The notes under the pieces are model-generated. The model was not told the origin of the DNA, did no database searches, and saw nothing but the letters and a program-made list of their open reading frames with translations. A stretch of 64,000 nt of DNA, taken from positions 19,336,304 to 19,400,303 of the forward strand of contig OZ234496.1 of NCBI GenBank assembly GCA_965153455.1, in the 5' to 3' direction. A program made the translations under genes and the position numbers. Shown piece by piece: positions 36,101 to 49,460 of this stretch. Origin of the DNA: Sphagnum compactum. Taxonomy: Eukaryota > Bryophyta > Sphagnopsida > Sphagnales. The stretch's first letter is position 1. Every line of letters begins with the position of its first letter.

Positions 36101-38390
36101 TCAAATCAATTTATTTTCTTCTTCTTTAACAACAATTTTTCTGAAATCATAGTGTTTCTTCCAATAATGTGTGGTAGGTGCACATTTAGTTGTGCACCAC
36201 ATTTATTGTCAAAACTTTGTCCTCTAGCTAGCTACCAAAAAACATTATGAAAAATGGACAATTATTCAAAGGTAAGGTAAGTGTCATTGTCTATCTAAAG
36301 TTTGAATTTGTTGAGGTCAACAATGCACCATTTGAGTTCATTGTCAAACTTTGTCTTGACTTTGGCAATATGCTGATCTATAATTTATGTTATAGATTTG
36401 GATTCCCAAAGTTCCCCCTTAGTGTCCACCAACTCCATTTCAATAATGGTCTACCTACCAAATTGATTTTCCTAACTTCAAAGTCAGCTTACTTGCCTTT
36501 ATTTTTCCGAAATCTAATGAGGGGAATCCCAACAATTTTATTGTAATTAGTCTTCTAAGTCCTTTGAAAGTGCAAGAGGTGTCCCACCTTGCAAGGGCCA
36601 AAACATCTCAACAAGTTGAGTCCCATGGCACTATTGAACAATATGTAATCCAAACTCCTATAGAAGTGATTCCTTTTATATTATTAACTATTTCTACTGA
36701 CCAACCTTAGATTGAAATAGTAGTTATAACTTGGGAGGCAACTATAATAGAAGAGAGTTATGAATCCTCTATGTTATGATTAATTACCTAGTAGGAATTA
36801 TGATAACATAATCCCAAATAGGAAGGAAGATGATGTTAATTGGCAAAAAAAATTTGAACTTTTAATTTTTAAAAAAAAAATTTGGTTAATAACAATAGAT
36901 TTAGGTTAAGTGACCCATTGTAGAGATGTCATCGCAAGTTCAATAGAAGGCATTAACTTGTTTATTGGTCGACATTACTTTTATTGAATCTTTTTTGGCG
37001 ATGCTACATGTTGGATAACATCAAATGATGTATTTCCAAGATAAAATCTTAGAACTATCCGTGAAGAGATAAAGTTTTCTTTTCGAAAAATAGGTAGCCT
37101 TCCTCCTTTGGTAGTTTGATGAGAGGAGAAATTATTTTCTTTTACACCCTATTACTTTCTACAAAATGATTATCTATTTTCATGAATTTGTTGTTTTCAT
37201 GACTTAATTAGACCCCACCATTGAAATCTTGAAAGTACACAAGACATAAATAGGAAAATGGGTAAAAGATGTTGATTTCTCAAAGTTCTTGAATATTTTC
37301 TCATAGCCTACCAAAACTACTTTAGTAAAAAGCTAATTGAGATTAGGTTACAAAATTTCCATTCTAGATTCTAGAACTTAAAAAAAACTCATTTAAAATC
37401 CTTTTAGTCTCTGTAATTATTTTTTTCTCATTTTTTTAATTTTAGAATTCATTTGGTAGAAAAATTTTCATTGGCCAATCCTTTTATTTATTTAAATTTC
37501 ATGCACTCAATATTTTTGAGTGGTTTTACACCTACAAAATGTTAATGACATGAATTTTAAAATTATATTAGCAATGATTTTGGCTAAACCAATGACATTC
37601 ATTAAAGCTATTACTATTATGTTTAGGAATACCTTTTATACAAAACACCTAAATTAGATATATTGACTCAAAACTACCATCACTGTATACAAGGTAGATA
37701 TGATCATGCACCAAGATCTTGAATATACATTTGGTGTCTAAACTTACACAAGCAAATTGATTGAATTTGAAAATATTCCATTTAAATAATATTTCAAGAG
37801 AATTGAGATTCATAAAAATAAACGCAAGTATCCAAAACACTATATTGGTCAAGATGAAATTGGAAATTGTTTATGTAAAAACCACACTATAGGGTTTTTT
37901 ATCGAATATAATCTTGACATGAATTAGGGCATTTTTTCTACAATATCTTATTCCAACATCATGCATTTTTTGAAATGTTTGAAGCTTTGTTATCATTGAT
38001 TAATATAAGTGGCTCTTACTTAATGGAATGTAAGTTGCAAGGGTTTTTAGGTGATATTGAGGCCCTTTAACATTACGTGGAAAAATATCCTCAACAAAAC
38101 ATGTAGAACCTATTGAAAATGGTGCATCTATTTGATCATATTTTTTGAAAAAATCTATATCTAAATCCATATTACATTATAGACTTGTCAAACGGAAGAT
38201 ACGACAACATGGAAAATATATTGAATATAATTAATGAGAATTGCTATGACCACAAATTTGAATCAACAATTTATCAATGGCAATATTCATGGAAGAACAA
38301 CTTATATTCGATAGCCTTAATATGTCAATGACAAGAATCAAATTTCTAGATGGCACCTTCAAAAGTGGCGAAACATTTTTCATAAAATAT
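33181..38390. other. AT-rich intergenic DNA, no gene recognised
   Basis: About 5 kb without a recognisable domain. Open frames are short, the longest being 99 residues at 36247-36546, with no motif I know. It may be retrotransposon sequence decayed beyond recognition, since it follows the gypsy fragment without a clear boundary. Confidence 0.55.
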
Positions 38391-38394
38391 TTCA

Positions 38395-39530
38395 AACTAT
38401 TTGACAAAACAAGAGAAGAAAACATTAATCTTAGCAACAATGGATAGAACAACATCAAGACTTTTATTAGTTAGTGAAATGGTCCATTCACAATTCAAAA
38501 TACCTATATGTGAATATTTATACACTTTTATCAAACCCAATAATACACTACAAAAAATAAAACTAATAGATGTATTTATTAATAACAAAATGTCATTGCA
38601 ACCAATATAATAATACTGAGTTTTATTTACTCAATAATAAAACAAAACAATGTCTTAGACCAAGACCCATTTACATTCAAGATGTTACTATTGTTTGGAG
38701 ACCTAGCACAACTATCATGAATTTGCCATCATTGGATCCATGATGATAATGTTGTTTATGATATGTGCTACATTTGAAACTTGTCATTTTAGATATGTAG
38801 TTAACGTTATTTCTTACATTCATCCATATGCCATGCTTGTGACTTGGAATATTTAGGATTTCTAAACACCATAAGAGAGAAACTATTCACTAAAGAAGAA
38901 ATTGATGTTTGTTTATCAAGAAATATTATGCCTTTGGATTTCTTGTTATCACATATAAATGCAAACACAACCATTGTGTACACACATAGAGAAGACATCA
39001 ATAACTACAATAACCATATGGTTGACAATTTGTTACAAAACTCAACAATATTTGACATCATAAACATTGATTCACATGCAAGCATCTGAATTGGCAAAAC
39101 TTGATTGTTAGCTTCACGTCCTAAAATCAACCAAATTAAAAAGTTACAATTTGTTCTCTTGTAATGGTCACTTAAAACATCAATTTAGAAAAAGGTCTAT
39201 GTAATGACATAACAACAAGAGTATCTACTGTCAATTTACGTGCCAATAATGAAATAGAGTTCATCAAAACAATTGTCAATGTTAAATTGCAATTGAGTTA
39301 AAAAGAAATACAATCCATCATAAACATTTGTTCCAAGGAAAGTTCTTCAAGGCAACATTTCCATTGCCCCTTGCATATGCAATGTTTAACCATACATTTC
39401 AGGGGGGCACTATATCTTCAAAAATAATAATAGACACACGGAATTTATTTATGCTTGGATTGACCTACATGATGTTGTCAAAAGCTATTGAAAGGCGTCA
39501 CTTGTTCATCACACGTGGGCTAAGAGGTAG
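38395..39530 (+). pseudogene. PIF1-like / Helitron-type helicase remnant
   Basis: Helicase blocks occur in the expected order. MVHSQFKIPICEYL (38480-38521) matches the region after Walker A. DPFTFKMLLLFGDLAQL (about 38666-38716) matches the GD-QLPPV block. LFTKEEIDVCLSRN (38883-38924) and the frame to 39089 match the post-motif III region. PLPLAYAMFNHTFQG (39364-39408) followed by LTYMMLSKAIERRHLFITRG (39460-39519) matches the Helitron/PIF1 C-terminal motifs, where intact proteins read AMTINKSQGQTL and YVALSR. Multiple stops separate the blocks. Walker A itself and the Rep domain were not found, so Helitron origin is inferred, not shown. Confidence 0.7.
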
Positions 39531-42500
39531 CCCAAATGATTTTTGCACATTCATATTTGAAATGACAATAAATTCTAACATACCATTCCACATCAATGTG
39601 GTTATTGCTTGTTAAGTCTATTATCAAAATGGTAAATTCAAAATTTAAAAATAGCAAATCCTTTGGAAAGCTACAATCAATCAAAGGGCAGCACAATTAG
39701 TTGAATATTTCATTCAAATGCATGAGTGAATCCTCAATTGATACCTAAATTATTGTGGAGACATTTCATCCATGATCATTCATTTTTAATCCATAATGGG
39801 TACTTAAAACATGATGCTTTTGAGTATGATAGCAATGAGTTTTGTCTAGTAAAGAATAAATTGTTCAATACACTACGACTTTTCAACCACTCTCTTGAAA
39901 ATGACTTTATTTCTTGTGCAACAAGTTCCTTAATTTTAATGGAAGTTTGTCAAACACACACATCTTACACAACAAGACAATCTTCAAAGTGAAATGAGGG
40001 AACATTGCAATATTCTTCTTTCAATGAATTAGATACATTTTGAGAGGCATGATTACAATTTTTTTTTTTCATTGGCACTCATCCAATTGTGAATTATTTT
40101 TGATCCCCAATTTTTTAATGTAGTTTAAACCTTTGGTTAGGTCATCCACCTTTGTTTAATCGTCTTGAGTTTTTTTTTCATCTTGTAGTGTCATGTGCTA
40201 AAAAAAACATGAATGCCAATTTAACTACTAATATTTTTAGTACAGTTTTAAAATTGCACAATGAACATGATAAAGCTTTATTGAATTCTTTTGATGAATC
40301 ATTTGCTTGGAGGGATCTAATGTCCAAATGTGATAAGATGAGGTTGTCAATTGTTACCAACATTGGTGGACATTAGTATGTGTAGTTATGTCCATTTTTA
40401 AAAATATTTTTTGATAACAAATTACAAGTCCATTTATTGATACTTGTGGTCTTGGATCTTTGACCAAAAAAATGTTTTTAAAGCTTTTAGTTTATTTTGT
40501 CACCTTGAATGGAAGACACCTAGTAATAAATGCTTGACAATTTTTTGTGGAAATCATTTCTGATTTTGTGCCTAACTTGGTAAACAAACAAATAAGTGAT
40601 GTATTTAAAAAATGAAACAATGATTTTTTTCTTTAATTTTTATCAATTTGTTTTAATATTATTTTGTAATCTTATTGGTATCGCACCTTTTTATGTCACA
40701 TGCCCTTCATTTGCTTGTTATGTGAAGACAATGAGAAAGAAGAAAGACAATCATAATTGTTAGACAATCACAAGTGATTTTAACATAGGAGCCAACTTAA
40801 GCAATTGAATAAGTGTGCAAGAACCTTAAACTATTAGGGTTTCCGACAAAGATCAAAGCAAAAACATGAAAATAAAACAATTGCGAATTTTTTTGCTAAG
40901 TATACTCATTCTATTGAAGGCAAAAAGACCTTTCCATCCTTACAAATGACAATTAATGGGGTTTTTTTCGGTCGAAAATTAGCAAATAATGGTGAGATGG
41001 TGTCAATAACCTTCTTTACCTATCATCTTTCCAACTCCTTATCTAAGTGCTCAACATTATGGTAAGCACTTGGAATTATTATTCAATAATAAAATTTCTT
41101 TCAATCAAGCCCCTTTTTGATGTCCTTTCACCCCTATGCTTACCCCGAACTATAGAGCCCTATTCGCTTTGAAGAACAAAGAACAATTGAACAAGTTCAA
41201 TAACAAGTTTTTTTTTTGCCTCACATTAAAAAGAAAGAGCTTTGGAGGTTTTGAATTGTGTTAGAATCGCTTAGAAATGTGGCATGAAATATTTTATTTG
41301 TGCAAGAAATAAATCAATCCAACCTCAGATTCCTTTACAACTCCCTTGTTAAGACTTCATTTTAGTGAAAGGCCCCACCTTAATATCTTACATTAGACCA
41401 CCAATTACTCCAATAAAAAAGAGTTATATATATACATATACATATATACATATATATAATTTTTAATAGTAAAACTTAAATGCAAGCTAGTCAATATTTT
41501 TTTGCTTATCAACTTCCGGTTTTTCACCTCCTTATATTTGACACCCTCCATCTCTTCTTGATGAAGCTATCAAGGTTCTCATAAATGTAGCTCCATCTTC
41601 CACCATTAGTAGCTCCATGGGGATAAGCCTTACATTACACACAAACAACTAACAAACTTCCTTTCCCTCACATGCTCCCATGAAATCCTTTGCAATGATG
41701 AACAATCTAGAAAAACAAACAACAACAAAATACCTTTCACCATGTGTGCGCAAAAAAATAGAAAAATAAAAAATGATAAATTTGAACCCTAAAATCTATT
41801 TGTGTTCACACTAATAGCATATAAATATTCCATTGTCACCTCATATCTCTTCACAAAGCCACTATGTGACCACAGTGAACCAGCACCCACCAGCGCACCA
41901 CAAAAGATGGATGGTAAGTAGCTACAAAACAATTTTCTGTTGAGTTCTAGTTCCTTAGCTAACCACGGTGGTTAGCTCAGTTGCTTCTTTTTAACTACTT
42001 ACCTACTAACAACCCACAAGTAGGTTGTTAATAGGTAGGTAGTAAAAAAAGCCCTTAGCTATGTATAAACCATCTACTTACCCAGTAGTTATCTATTTGC
42101 TTACATATTTACCTATATACGAGACCTATTTCTTAGAGATATGGTTACCAAGGTGAAACCATATACTAACTCAGTCAAGGTTCATCCGAGGATCATCCAT
42201 AGCTTAGTAATAACAGGCATCCAGTGGATGGTGCACTGGTGGGTGATGGTTCGCTGTGGCCCCACTATGCAGTGTGCAGTCCAGCCCCCCCCCTTTCTTT
42301 TTAATTGGCGAAATTTCACCAAAAAGCAAAATTCAAAAAAATAAAAAAATAAAAAATGAAGTGATTTTGAAGTTTTCCAATTGCCAGAATTGAGGGGGGA
42401 AAAAAAATAGTATTAAAAATCGCCAGATTTCTATACTTGGATTTTTAAAAATGTGTGACCGAAATATAGAAAGATGATTAATTAGCCTAAGAATTTTTAA

Positions 42501-42590
42501 TTTCATAATTGGTTTATATAGCTAGCCATATTTGGCTAAATCTTACTAGAGACGATCGCCACTTTTTCTACAAACAAAAATTCTCGAAAA
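39531..42590. other. Intergenic DNA, no gene recognised
   Basis: Two frames of 74-88 residues (39726-39992, 40152-40376) have no motif I recognise and may be further transposon debris behind the helicase relic. A TA-rich microsatellite lies at 41410-41460 and a TACCTA/TAGGTA tract near 42000-42045. Nothing else could be supported. Confidence 0.5.
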
Positions 42591-42599
42591 GAAACACTA

Positions 42600-43535
42600 G
42601 TCTGGTGTTGCACAGCGTATGACACTGAAGAAAGAGTTTCCCCAAAAATGATTGATTCTTTTGGATCAAAGCTCAGCTGATTCGTTTTCTCAACCCAATT
42701 CATTCATTTTCCAAGCTTCGAGTTTGCTTCGAGATTGAAGAATCGGATCTCGAAGCAAGTCTTCAATCGTTCTACTTCCTTATTGAGCCGGGTGCAAAAT
42801 TCGGCAATTCTTGTAATGCAGTTTGGAAATTGTCATCAAGTGAGCTACAATAATTATGTATTGAACTGGGGGGACGGATTTGATTTTCAATGGATTTTTT
42901 GCAGCGCTCCTGTTTTGTGGGTCCTCCTCCTCCTCCAGCTCCATGGCACAGCTTCCGATTGTTTCTCACTGCCTCAAGTCTTGTGTTATTGTCCACTACA
43001 GCCACTAGACTCTTGTTGGAACTTCTCCAGTGGACTTGTTCGGTGTTGCGACTCTGATGGGTGTTCATAATTATTACTATGGTGTTCTTCACGCTCAGTA
43101 GAATATCTGCTTGTATGTTGCGGGAAATGCGGAAAGCTTGTTTCGTGCTCCAGCTGGTTATGGCATACATACATGCATGAGTACTCAAGGAAACAAATGA
43201 AGCGACTTGGGAGTGCGAGAGGCTCAATTGCACGTCCGTGTGGGTTGCGGTGGAAATCGTTGCTAAGCCCTTGATAGGAATTCCAGTTTTGTAGAGGATT
43301 AGCTGCTAGTCATCATCATCCGTTTCCTCTTCAGGCCCTCTACTTCTTCTTCTTCTTCTTTCATCACTACCCTGTGTGCAGTCTTCTTCTTCTTCTTCTT
43401 CTTCTTCTTCTAGTTGTTGGCCTAACAATCGTCCAACAGTAAACTGCTGCAGCACGAAAATTGCGATAAAGCTCTTCTCATCCCCAGTACTAGATTGCCA
43501 ATATTATTAGGCGGAAGGCTTCGACTGCAGTTGTC
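42600..43535 (+). promoter_or_regulatory. Upstream flank and decayed leader exon of KMO-like copy 3
   Basis: The stretch from 42600 matches the upstream flank of copy 1 (from about 6945). The segment 43250-43535 is homologous to the first-exon leader of copies 1 and 2 but begins with GTG, has in-frame TAG codons within the first 20 codons, a CTT microsatellite (43382-43411) and indels. It can no longer encode the Ser-rich leader and may now be untranslated. Confidence 0.7.
43382..43411. repeat. CTT microsatellite in degenerate leader of copy 3
   Basis: About nine CTT units in the region that encodes a serine run in the other copies. Expansion here is a likely source of the frame loss. Confidence 0.85.
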
Positions 43536-46500
43536 ATGGCTGTTACTTCTCCTTCGCCTCTTTCTTCTTCTATGCCTGCCCAACAAGCAGTAGAAGAAGA
43601 AGAAGAAAAAGAAGAAAAGCCTCCTTCCAATGTAAGCTCCTTCCTAAAATTTTGATGTTTTCAATCCCCTGCTGCACCTGCAATCATAATGCCACTTTGG
43701 TGGAGGAATTTTTACAAACCTATTTTTTGTGCGTGGGTGGGGGTTTTGTGGGATCATCATTTTTGCATTATGGCCACCTCTCTGCAAGTCTCTTTTTGCC
43801 TCCTACTTGCTTTCTCCATTCCTCAGGACTATTTTGCAAAGAAGCAGCAACTTAGGGCTTTGCACAATGTGTGTCTTCATATGGATTGCCTGCATTAATG
43901 CCCAAAAGGGTTGGAGCAGGAGGTGACAGTGGTCGGAGCAGGACCAGCAGGTTGTCTTCTTGCAATCTACCTTCTGCGCAGAGGTTTCTCTGTGAACCTG
44001 TTTGAGAAACGTGAAGCTACTATTGCTCAGCCTGGTATACCACTTCTCTTTGATTTTTTGCTCAGCCCAGTGGTGACTGTGTATGTGCAACCCTCCCTTT
44101 GAGTTGCACTTACCACCAGCAGCTTTGTTTCATCTATTGTGGGAGAAACAGAAATTGCAAAAACCATTTGAGGACAAACTATGAATGCTTGTGACATGGG
44201 GTGAGGGGACAGGGGACCTGTCGCGCAATTCATATTCATATTCCATGGTGCTTGCATCTCGTGGCACCAAAGCTCTGGAAGGAGCAGGCTTGGCTTTGCC
44301 TTTGACACTTCTCAACCCTCTTGCAGGGTCCTGTTGGCACCTTGCAAACGGAACTATGGTAATGTTTCCTCCATCCCATCCTGTGACAGAGATTTCCTGG
44401 ATCACAAAAAAAAATCTGACTTGCACCTTCTGACGTATTAAAGGTCTGCTAGTTGGTTTTCTGATCAGATTCTTAAAGAAATTTCCACCAGTTGGTGCAT
44501 CTGCCTATAGTTCAACAGCCACCCTAGTATGTTGATTAAGAATCAAGCATTCCAAAACCTGATTATGAGTTCTTGGCACAGGAATATGTGTATGTATGCC
44601 ACCATAGCTCATCAAGGAGCTTCTTCTGATGCCGGAAGGATTGTGATGTTCATGCTGCTGACAACATCCTTGATGATATGTGACTCTTGCAATTTGGTTG
44701 TTGCAGAGGTTCAATGATTACCCAAGTGAACCTGGTTTTCAAACTTTTGGTACAAGCCGCAATGCGCTGGTAGGATATTTGCAAGAGTCACTTTTGCTTG
44801 GAAGGTAATATGGAGCAGCAGCCCCTCCTTCCTTCCTTTCTCCTGCAAGACAAGAGTTCTATACTTGAAAGTCAGAGTTCTGAAGAAGGGGATTCTGCAA
44901 GTTACTGGAGACCTTAATCTGTGAAGCTTCTCTCTTTCAAGCCCTACCTGGTGTTGATGCAGGTACCCAAAACTGAAGACCTACTTTGGATATGAGTTAG
45001 TGTCCCTTGGTGAAAAGAAGAACACAGCTACATTCCGAGTTTCTGCAAATTCCAATATACAGGGTAAGAAAACTTGCACATTGGTTGTTGACAGCTCTTG
45101 GCCTTTTCTCTCTGTTCCTGCACTGCTGGATGCAAGACATATCTTTGTCAATAGCTTCACTGTCTCTATCTCCTTCTCTCGAACTACAACCCACACAGCC
45201 CCTCAGAAAACACACAAGTCACGAAAGTATGTGTATCTGGAGAGGTGAATAAGACAAGTTTGAAAGCAGTTTGGGTTGCAAAAACTATGTCCTTGAACTG
45301 TTGTTGTTTTACCTATATGATGTTGGGTGTGATCCAGAAATTTTCAAGCAGTGATTCTTAATTCAATTTTTAAAAGCGAAACAAAACAGATACGTATTCT
45401 TGTATGTTTCACGATGGCAGTTGATTCAAGTTTCAAGTGGTGATTTTTGTACCGCATGTGAACTTGCTTTTTCTGTACAATATTAAGTGTGCAGGTACAA
45501 AGGAGGAGTTGGTTGAAGTGAAGTATGATTTCCTTGTGGGTGCGGATGGTGCCAATAGTGCAGTACGATCGCAGATTTTTCGCTTGGAGGAACGCAATCC
45601 GCACTCTTCCAAGTAAGATCGAATATGAGGAATGTGCAAAAGCCTCCCTTGGATACTGCTCTCCACCTGTATCTTGAAGCTTGTACTTGAGTAATTCATA
45701 TTCTCTGAATGCAGCAAGTGTGTTGGTCTGGCAGGCTTTTTGACTTGAGGTTGTGGTCTATTCCAGTAACCAGGAGCCCTTAAAAATGGATATCCAACAC
45801 AATGTTCAGAATCTCAAGTCCTTGTATATTGGCCCTTTGGTGGCAAGGAAATCATTTCTACATCCCTATCATGACCGTGTTCAGGTATCAAGCCTAGTCT
45901 TAGTATGGTCATCCTGCATTTTTACTACTGCAGGAAAGATCTTCTATCTGTGTAGTATGTTTCAGGCCCTCTTTTTTTCTGTTTCTTTTTTGAAGTAGGT
46001 TCTGTTCCTTGGTTCATACCATCCTCCTCTTGTGCATCAATACTTTGACAAATTGCATTCCAGAAACTCAATGGCAACCTCAGTGCATTGGTAGAAAGCT
46101 CTGGTTTTAAGCATCCACACTTACAGATGTGATTTCGAATGCTCGGCAGAACAACTGGCAGGTGACATATATGAACGTTGGAACTGTGATTTCACTCACT
46201 GAAGGGCACATTTGATAAGAGAATTATCATAAGCTCACCTTGCTTTTCACCTGGGTGCAGGGTTGGTCAAGTCTTAATCTTTTGTTCGTAGGGATGGCTG
46301 ATGGCAGCTTCTGGGGAGGAAGCTTCCATCGAGATCTCATTAGTGCAACCACTTCATTGGAGGTGGAACAAAAGTTGAGGTTGACATCATTTTTCCTTCT
46401 CATCAAATTCCTCAGTCTTAGCCAACAAGTCTGCTACAGTCATACTCATGTCTCTGTGTTTGTTGCATGTGTGGGTGTCCTGTCAAAATTGTCATGATAC

Positions 46501-48130
46501 ATGATTTGCAATGTCCCTTAAACCATTTCTCCTCCAAAAACTGTTGCAGGATCTTTTGAAGTCTACTGGCATTGTTGCATTTTACTTGTGGTCACCCATT
46601 TTGAGGACAAGTCATCACTGAGGTCATGTATGTGTTTGTTATGTCTGCAATTCCCAGCTCTGATGTTTAAGAAAGATGTATCCAGATGCTGTCATTTTGA
46701 ATCAGGATTTTGTGTTTTGGGCCATGAACAGGCAGCACGCCCCAGAGGTGCTTGAATTGCTGCTAGAGGAAAACCCAAATTTTGCAGAAGATTTTGTGAA
46801 GCAGCCACCAATCTCATCTGGTTCGGCAATAATACTTTCTCGCTTCCACCATGACAACATCCTCCTCATTGGTGATGCAGCACATGCCATGGTATGTCTT
46901 CAAGATCTGAGGCATGTATACTCTTGTCAAACTGTATTTCGTCAGTTCCTCAGAGACAGAAAACAAGTGCTTGGAACATTCAGGAAGGGATGTGCTATTG
47001 GGTACAGGGAGGGAAGTAATAAGGGTAATTATTGTGTGGTGATTGCTCTAGTCAGGGGGAAGCTCTGAATTTCTTGAGCTCAACTGTTGGACAAAGCAAC
47101 AACACCTGTATTTCTGTGTGTGCCAAAATCTGGCATGAGATTGATTGAGTTCTTTTTTTATACATTTGTCCAGTTTCCATCATATGGCACTGGCTGCAAT
47201 GCTGCCCTCGAGGACTGTCTCATCTTCGATAAACTACTTGATGATTTCCTGTCTTCTGGTACAATTCTCTCTTCAATATTTTAGCTATAGTGTTATATTA
47301 ATCACACATATGCTGATGTTCCTTCCTTCACCTGCACACTGAGTTGGAAAATACCTTCTTGACACCAATCAAAGGAGATTCTGGTATGAAAATAGATTAC
47401 TGAAGGTTAAGCATTATGTATATGCTGTATATAGGATGACGATGAAGATGCAAAACAGAATTGTAATGAATCTTGTTGGCTCTCAATATTCAAACTGGAA
47501 GTGATCTGTAAGTGATCTTGTCATCCACACTTTGCCTGCTATTGATTGATATATCAGTGCGGGATTGTTGTGATCATCTGTAGGGCCAGTGGGCAAAGTT
47601 CCATTTGATGAAGTAGCAGCTGAGTTCACAAGGAGACGCAGGGCAGATGCACATGCCATTGTGAATCTCAACACTACGAAAGAGCTCTTTCCTCGAAATT
47701 TTCTAGGCCTGATGCAAATGCAGCTGCTCACCACTTTACACAAATGGGCCCCAAAGTTCTTCAAACTGTAAGCTAATCATCTCTACTACTGCTACTAGAT
47801 CATGAGTTCTTTTCTTTTGTCTCGATCCTGGCTGCATGACCAGAATGTGTATGTACTTCTAAGTGCTCATTGGATTCAACAAAACTGCAAGGTGGTGGTG
47901 GTTTGAACATGATTGACGGGCTGGGAATTTTCCGGTGGTGGTGGAACAGGAGATCATTCAATCAACTGTGGTCAGATATGCCGTTTACGGAAATCAAATT
48001 GCAGAAGAGCATGGAAGACAGATTCTTTTATGGGATTTTATTTGGTCTGGGCTTTTTGGTGCTCTCTGGGATCCTTTTTCTGTTGGGGGTGCGCAATCCT
48101 CCATCTCTGAATCCAAAGCCCACTTTCTGA
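43536..48130 (+). CDS. KMO-like FAD-dependent monooxygenase, copy 3 (12 exons, short N-terminus)
   Basis: Same family and exon plan as copies 1 and 2. Exons: 43536-43631, 43920-44034, 44213-44358, 44707-44804, 44963-45063, 45495-45612, 45767-45884, 46261-46379, 46732-46891, 47174-47258, 47584-47767, 47950-48130. All junctions are GT-AG, phases agree, and the frame is open for 506 residues. The start is an in-frame ATG (43536) inside the old leader, leaving 32 residues before the FAD fold, because the longer leader is broken by stops. GAGPAG, VGADGANSAVRS, IGDAAHAM and YGTGCNAALEDC are present, as are the C-terminal hydrophobic helix and NPKPTF. If translated it would lack the putative targeting peptide and so may sit in a different compartment from copy 1. 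It lies 23 kb from copy 2, separated by transposons. Confidence 0.8.
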
Positions 48131-49080
48131 GCATTTATTGAGGCAAGAGTACTCCAGGTGTGGAAAACAAATGATGCATGCCTGATGATGCTGATTGTTA
48201 TGATGATTGACCAGCTCACTGTGCATGTGATGAACACAAACTTGAATATACATTATTTTTTTAATGAATCTTCTGCATGGAAAGCTCTCATCACAACCTA
48301 AATGTGTGTTGCTTAGGGTTCCAAAGTGACCACCACTTACATAGTCATGTCCTGACCCATCTTTCTCTCATGCATCACAAGGCCCCAGCATGGGTCCAAC
48401 CTGCAAAAAGGCCAGGCAATGGGAGACATAACCAGCACTTGGGTTAGAGGACACTAAGACTCCAGCAAACCAGAAATTTCATGAAGTACCTCAGTTGTAG
48501 ATATATTTACAATTCCTGCAATTTCAGCTGTGTTTGGTGCAAACAAAATAAGCTTTGGTGAAAGCAGGTTGCAGCAGAAATTGCTGACAGAATTTTAAGT
48601 TGTTCAAATCTAGAACTAAAAAAATTGAATACCCAAATGCATGAAGCAAACCACCAATGATTCTTGCAGATCTAAGTGAATATTGCAGATGAATTACAAT
48701 GGAAATCATTAAACCCATTGCTGTTGAATCCTGAGAGGTTCTGAGTCTTTTGTGGGAAGAATTGACTATGGAGTTATATCCCATTACAGCAGATAGAAAT
48801 TGTCCATAATAAAAGTGTCCATCTTCAAGAAGGATGCAGTAGCATCAAAAGATTTGGAGAGAAAGATGGCTGACAAGCTTTGCAACATTCTTTCTGGTGA
48901 TGAAAATGGCTGCGCATGTTGCCAGATTGTTGCTGAATGAGGAGTCTAGCATCATTGTAGTAGTGTGCATTTCAGGAACAACCAAGATCTCATTGCCAAA
49001 GTCAGATCAAAGAGTTTGAAGTAATTATACATTCATCTTTCTCTGGCACAGTTTTTGCCATTGGGAAAGTGCAAAGACCA
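48131..49080. other. Downstream flank of KMO-like copy 3
   Basis: From 48131 to about 48790 this matches the flank of copy 1 (12403-12620 joined to about 13655-14060). No protein-coding sequence is recognised on either strand. The rest shows nothing I can name. Confidence 0.6.
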
Positions 49081-49094
49081 AAAAATATTTTAAA

Positions 49095-49460
49095 TTATAG
49101 AACACACATTGTAGTTGTGGATCTCTTACATAGCTAGAATTGAATGGGAGGATCTAGGATTGAAGAGATTTTGCAAAAAAAATTGATTGCAGACAACACT
49201 TAGTAGTCATGAAGAGGATGTTGTGGATCTTCTCACCTAGCTAGAGTTGAAGAAGAGAGCTAGCTCTTAGCACTGAGGAGGTTTTTGCAAAATGTTTTCG
49301 ATTATAGAATACACATAGTAGTTGTGCAGAGGATGTTGTGGATGTTCTCACGGAGGTGGACTTGAAGGAGAGAGATAGCTCCTAGTATTCAAGAGATTTT
49401 TGCAACAAGTTTTCGAATACAGAACTCATATAAGTTGCACAGATCTTTTCCTCAATCTGA
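49095..49460. repeat. Degenerate tandem repeat, period about 117 bp
   Basis: Units start near 49097, 49190, 49307 and 49424 with variants of AGAATACACATAGTAGTTGT. They continue GAGGATGTTGTGGATCTTCT, then AGAGAGCTAGCTCTTAG and GAGATTTTTGCAA. The first and last units are partial. Confidence 0.75.

Noticed and set aside
36247-36546. 99-residue frame in the gypsy-adjacent interval
   Set aside because: No motif of gag, protease or any host family could be recognised, and the surrounding DNA is full of stops.
41955-42030. tRNA-like TTAGCTCAGTTG
   Set aside because: Only a D-arm-like word is present. No T-arm (GTTCGAATCC type) or acceptor stem follows.
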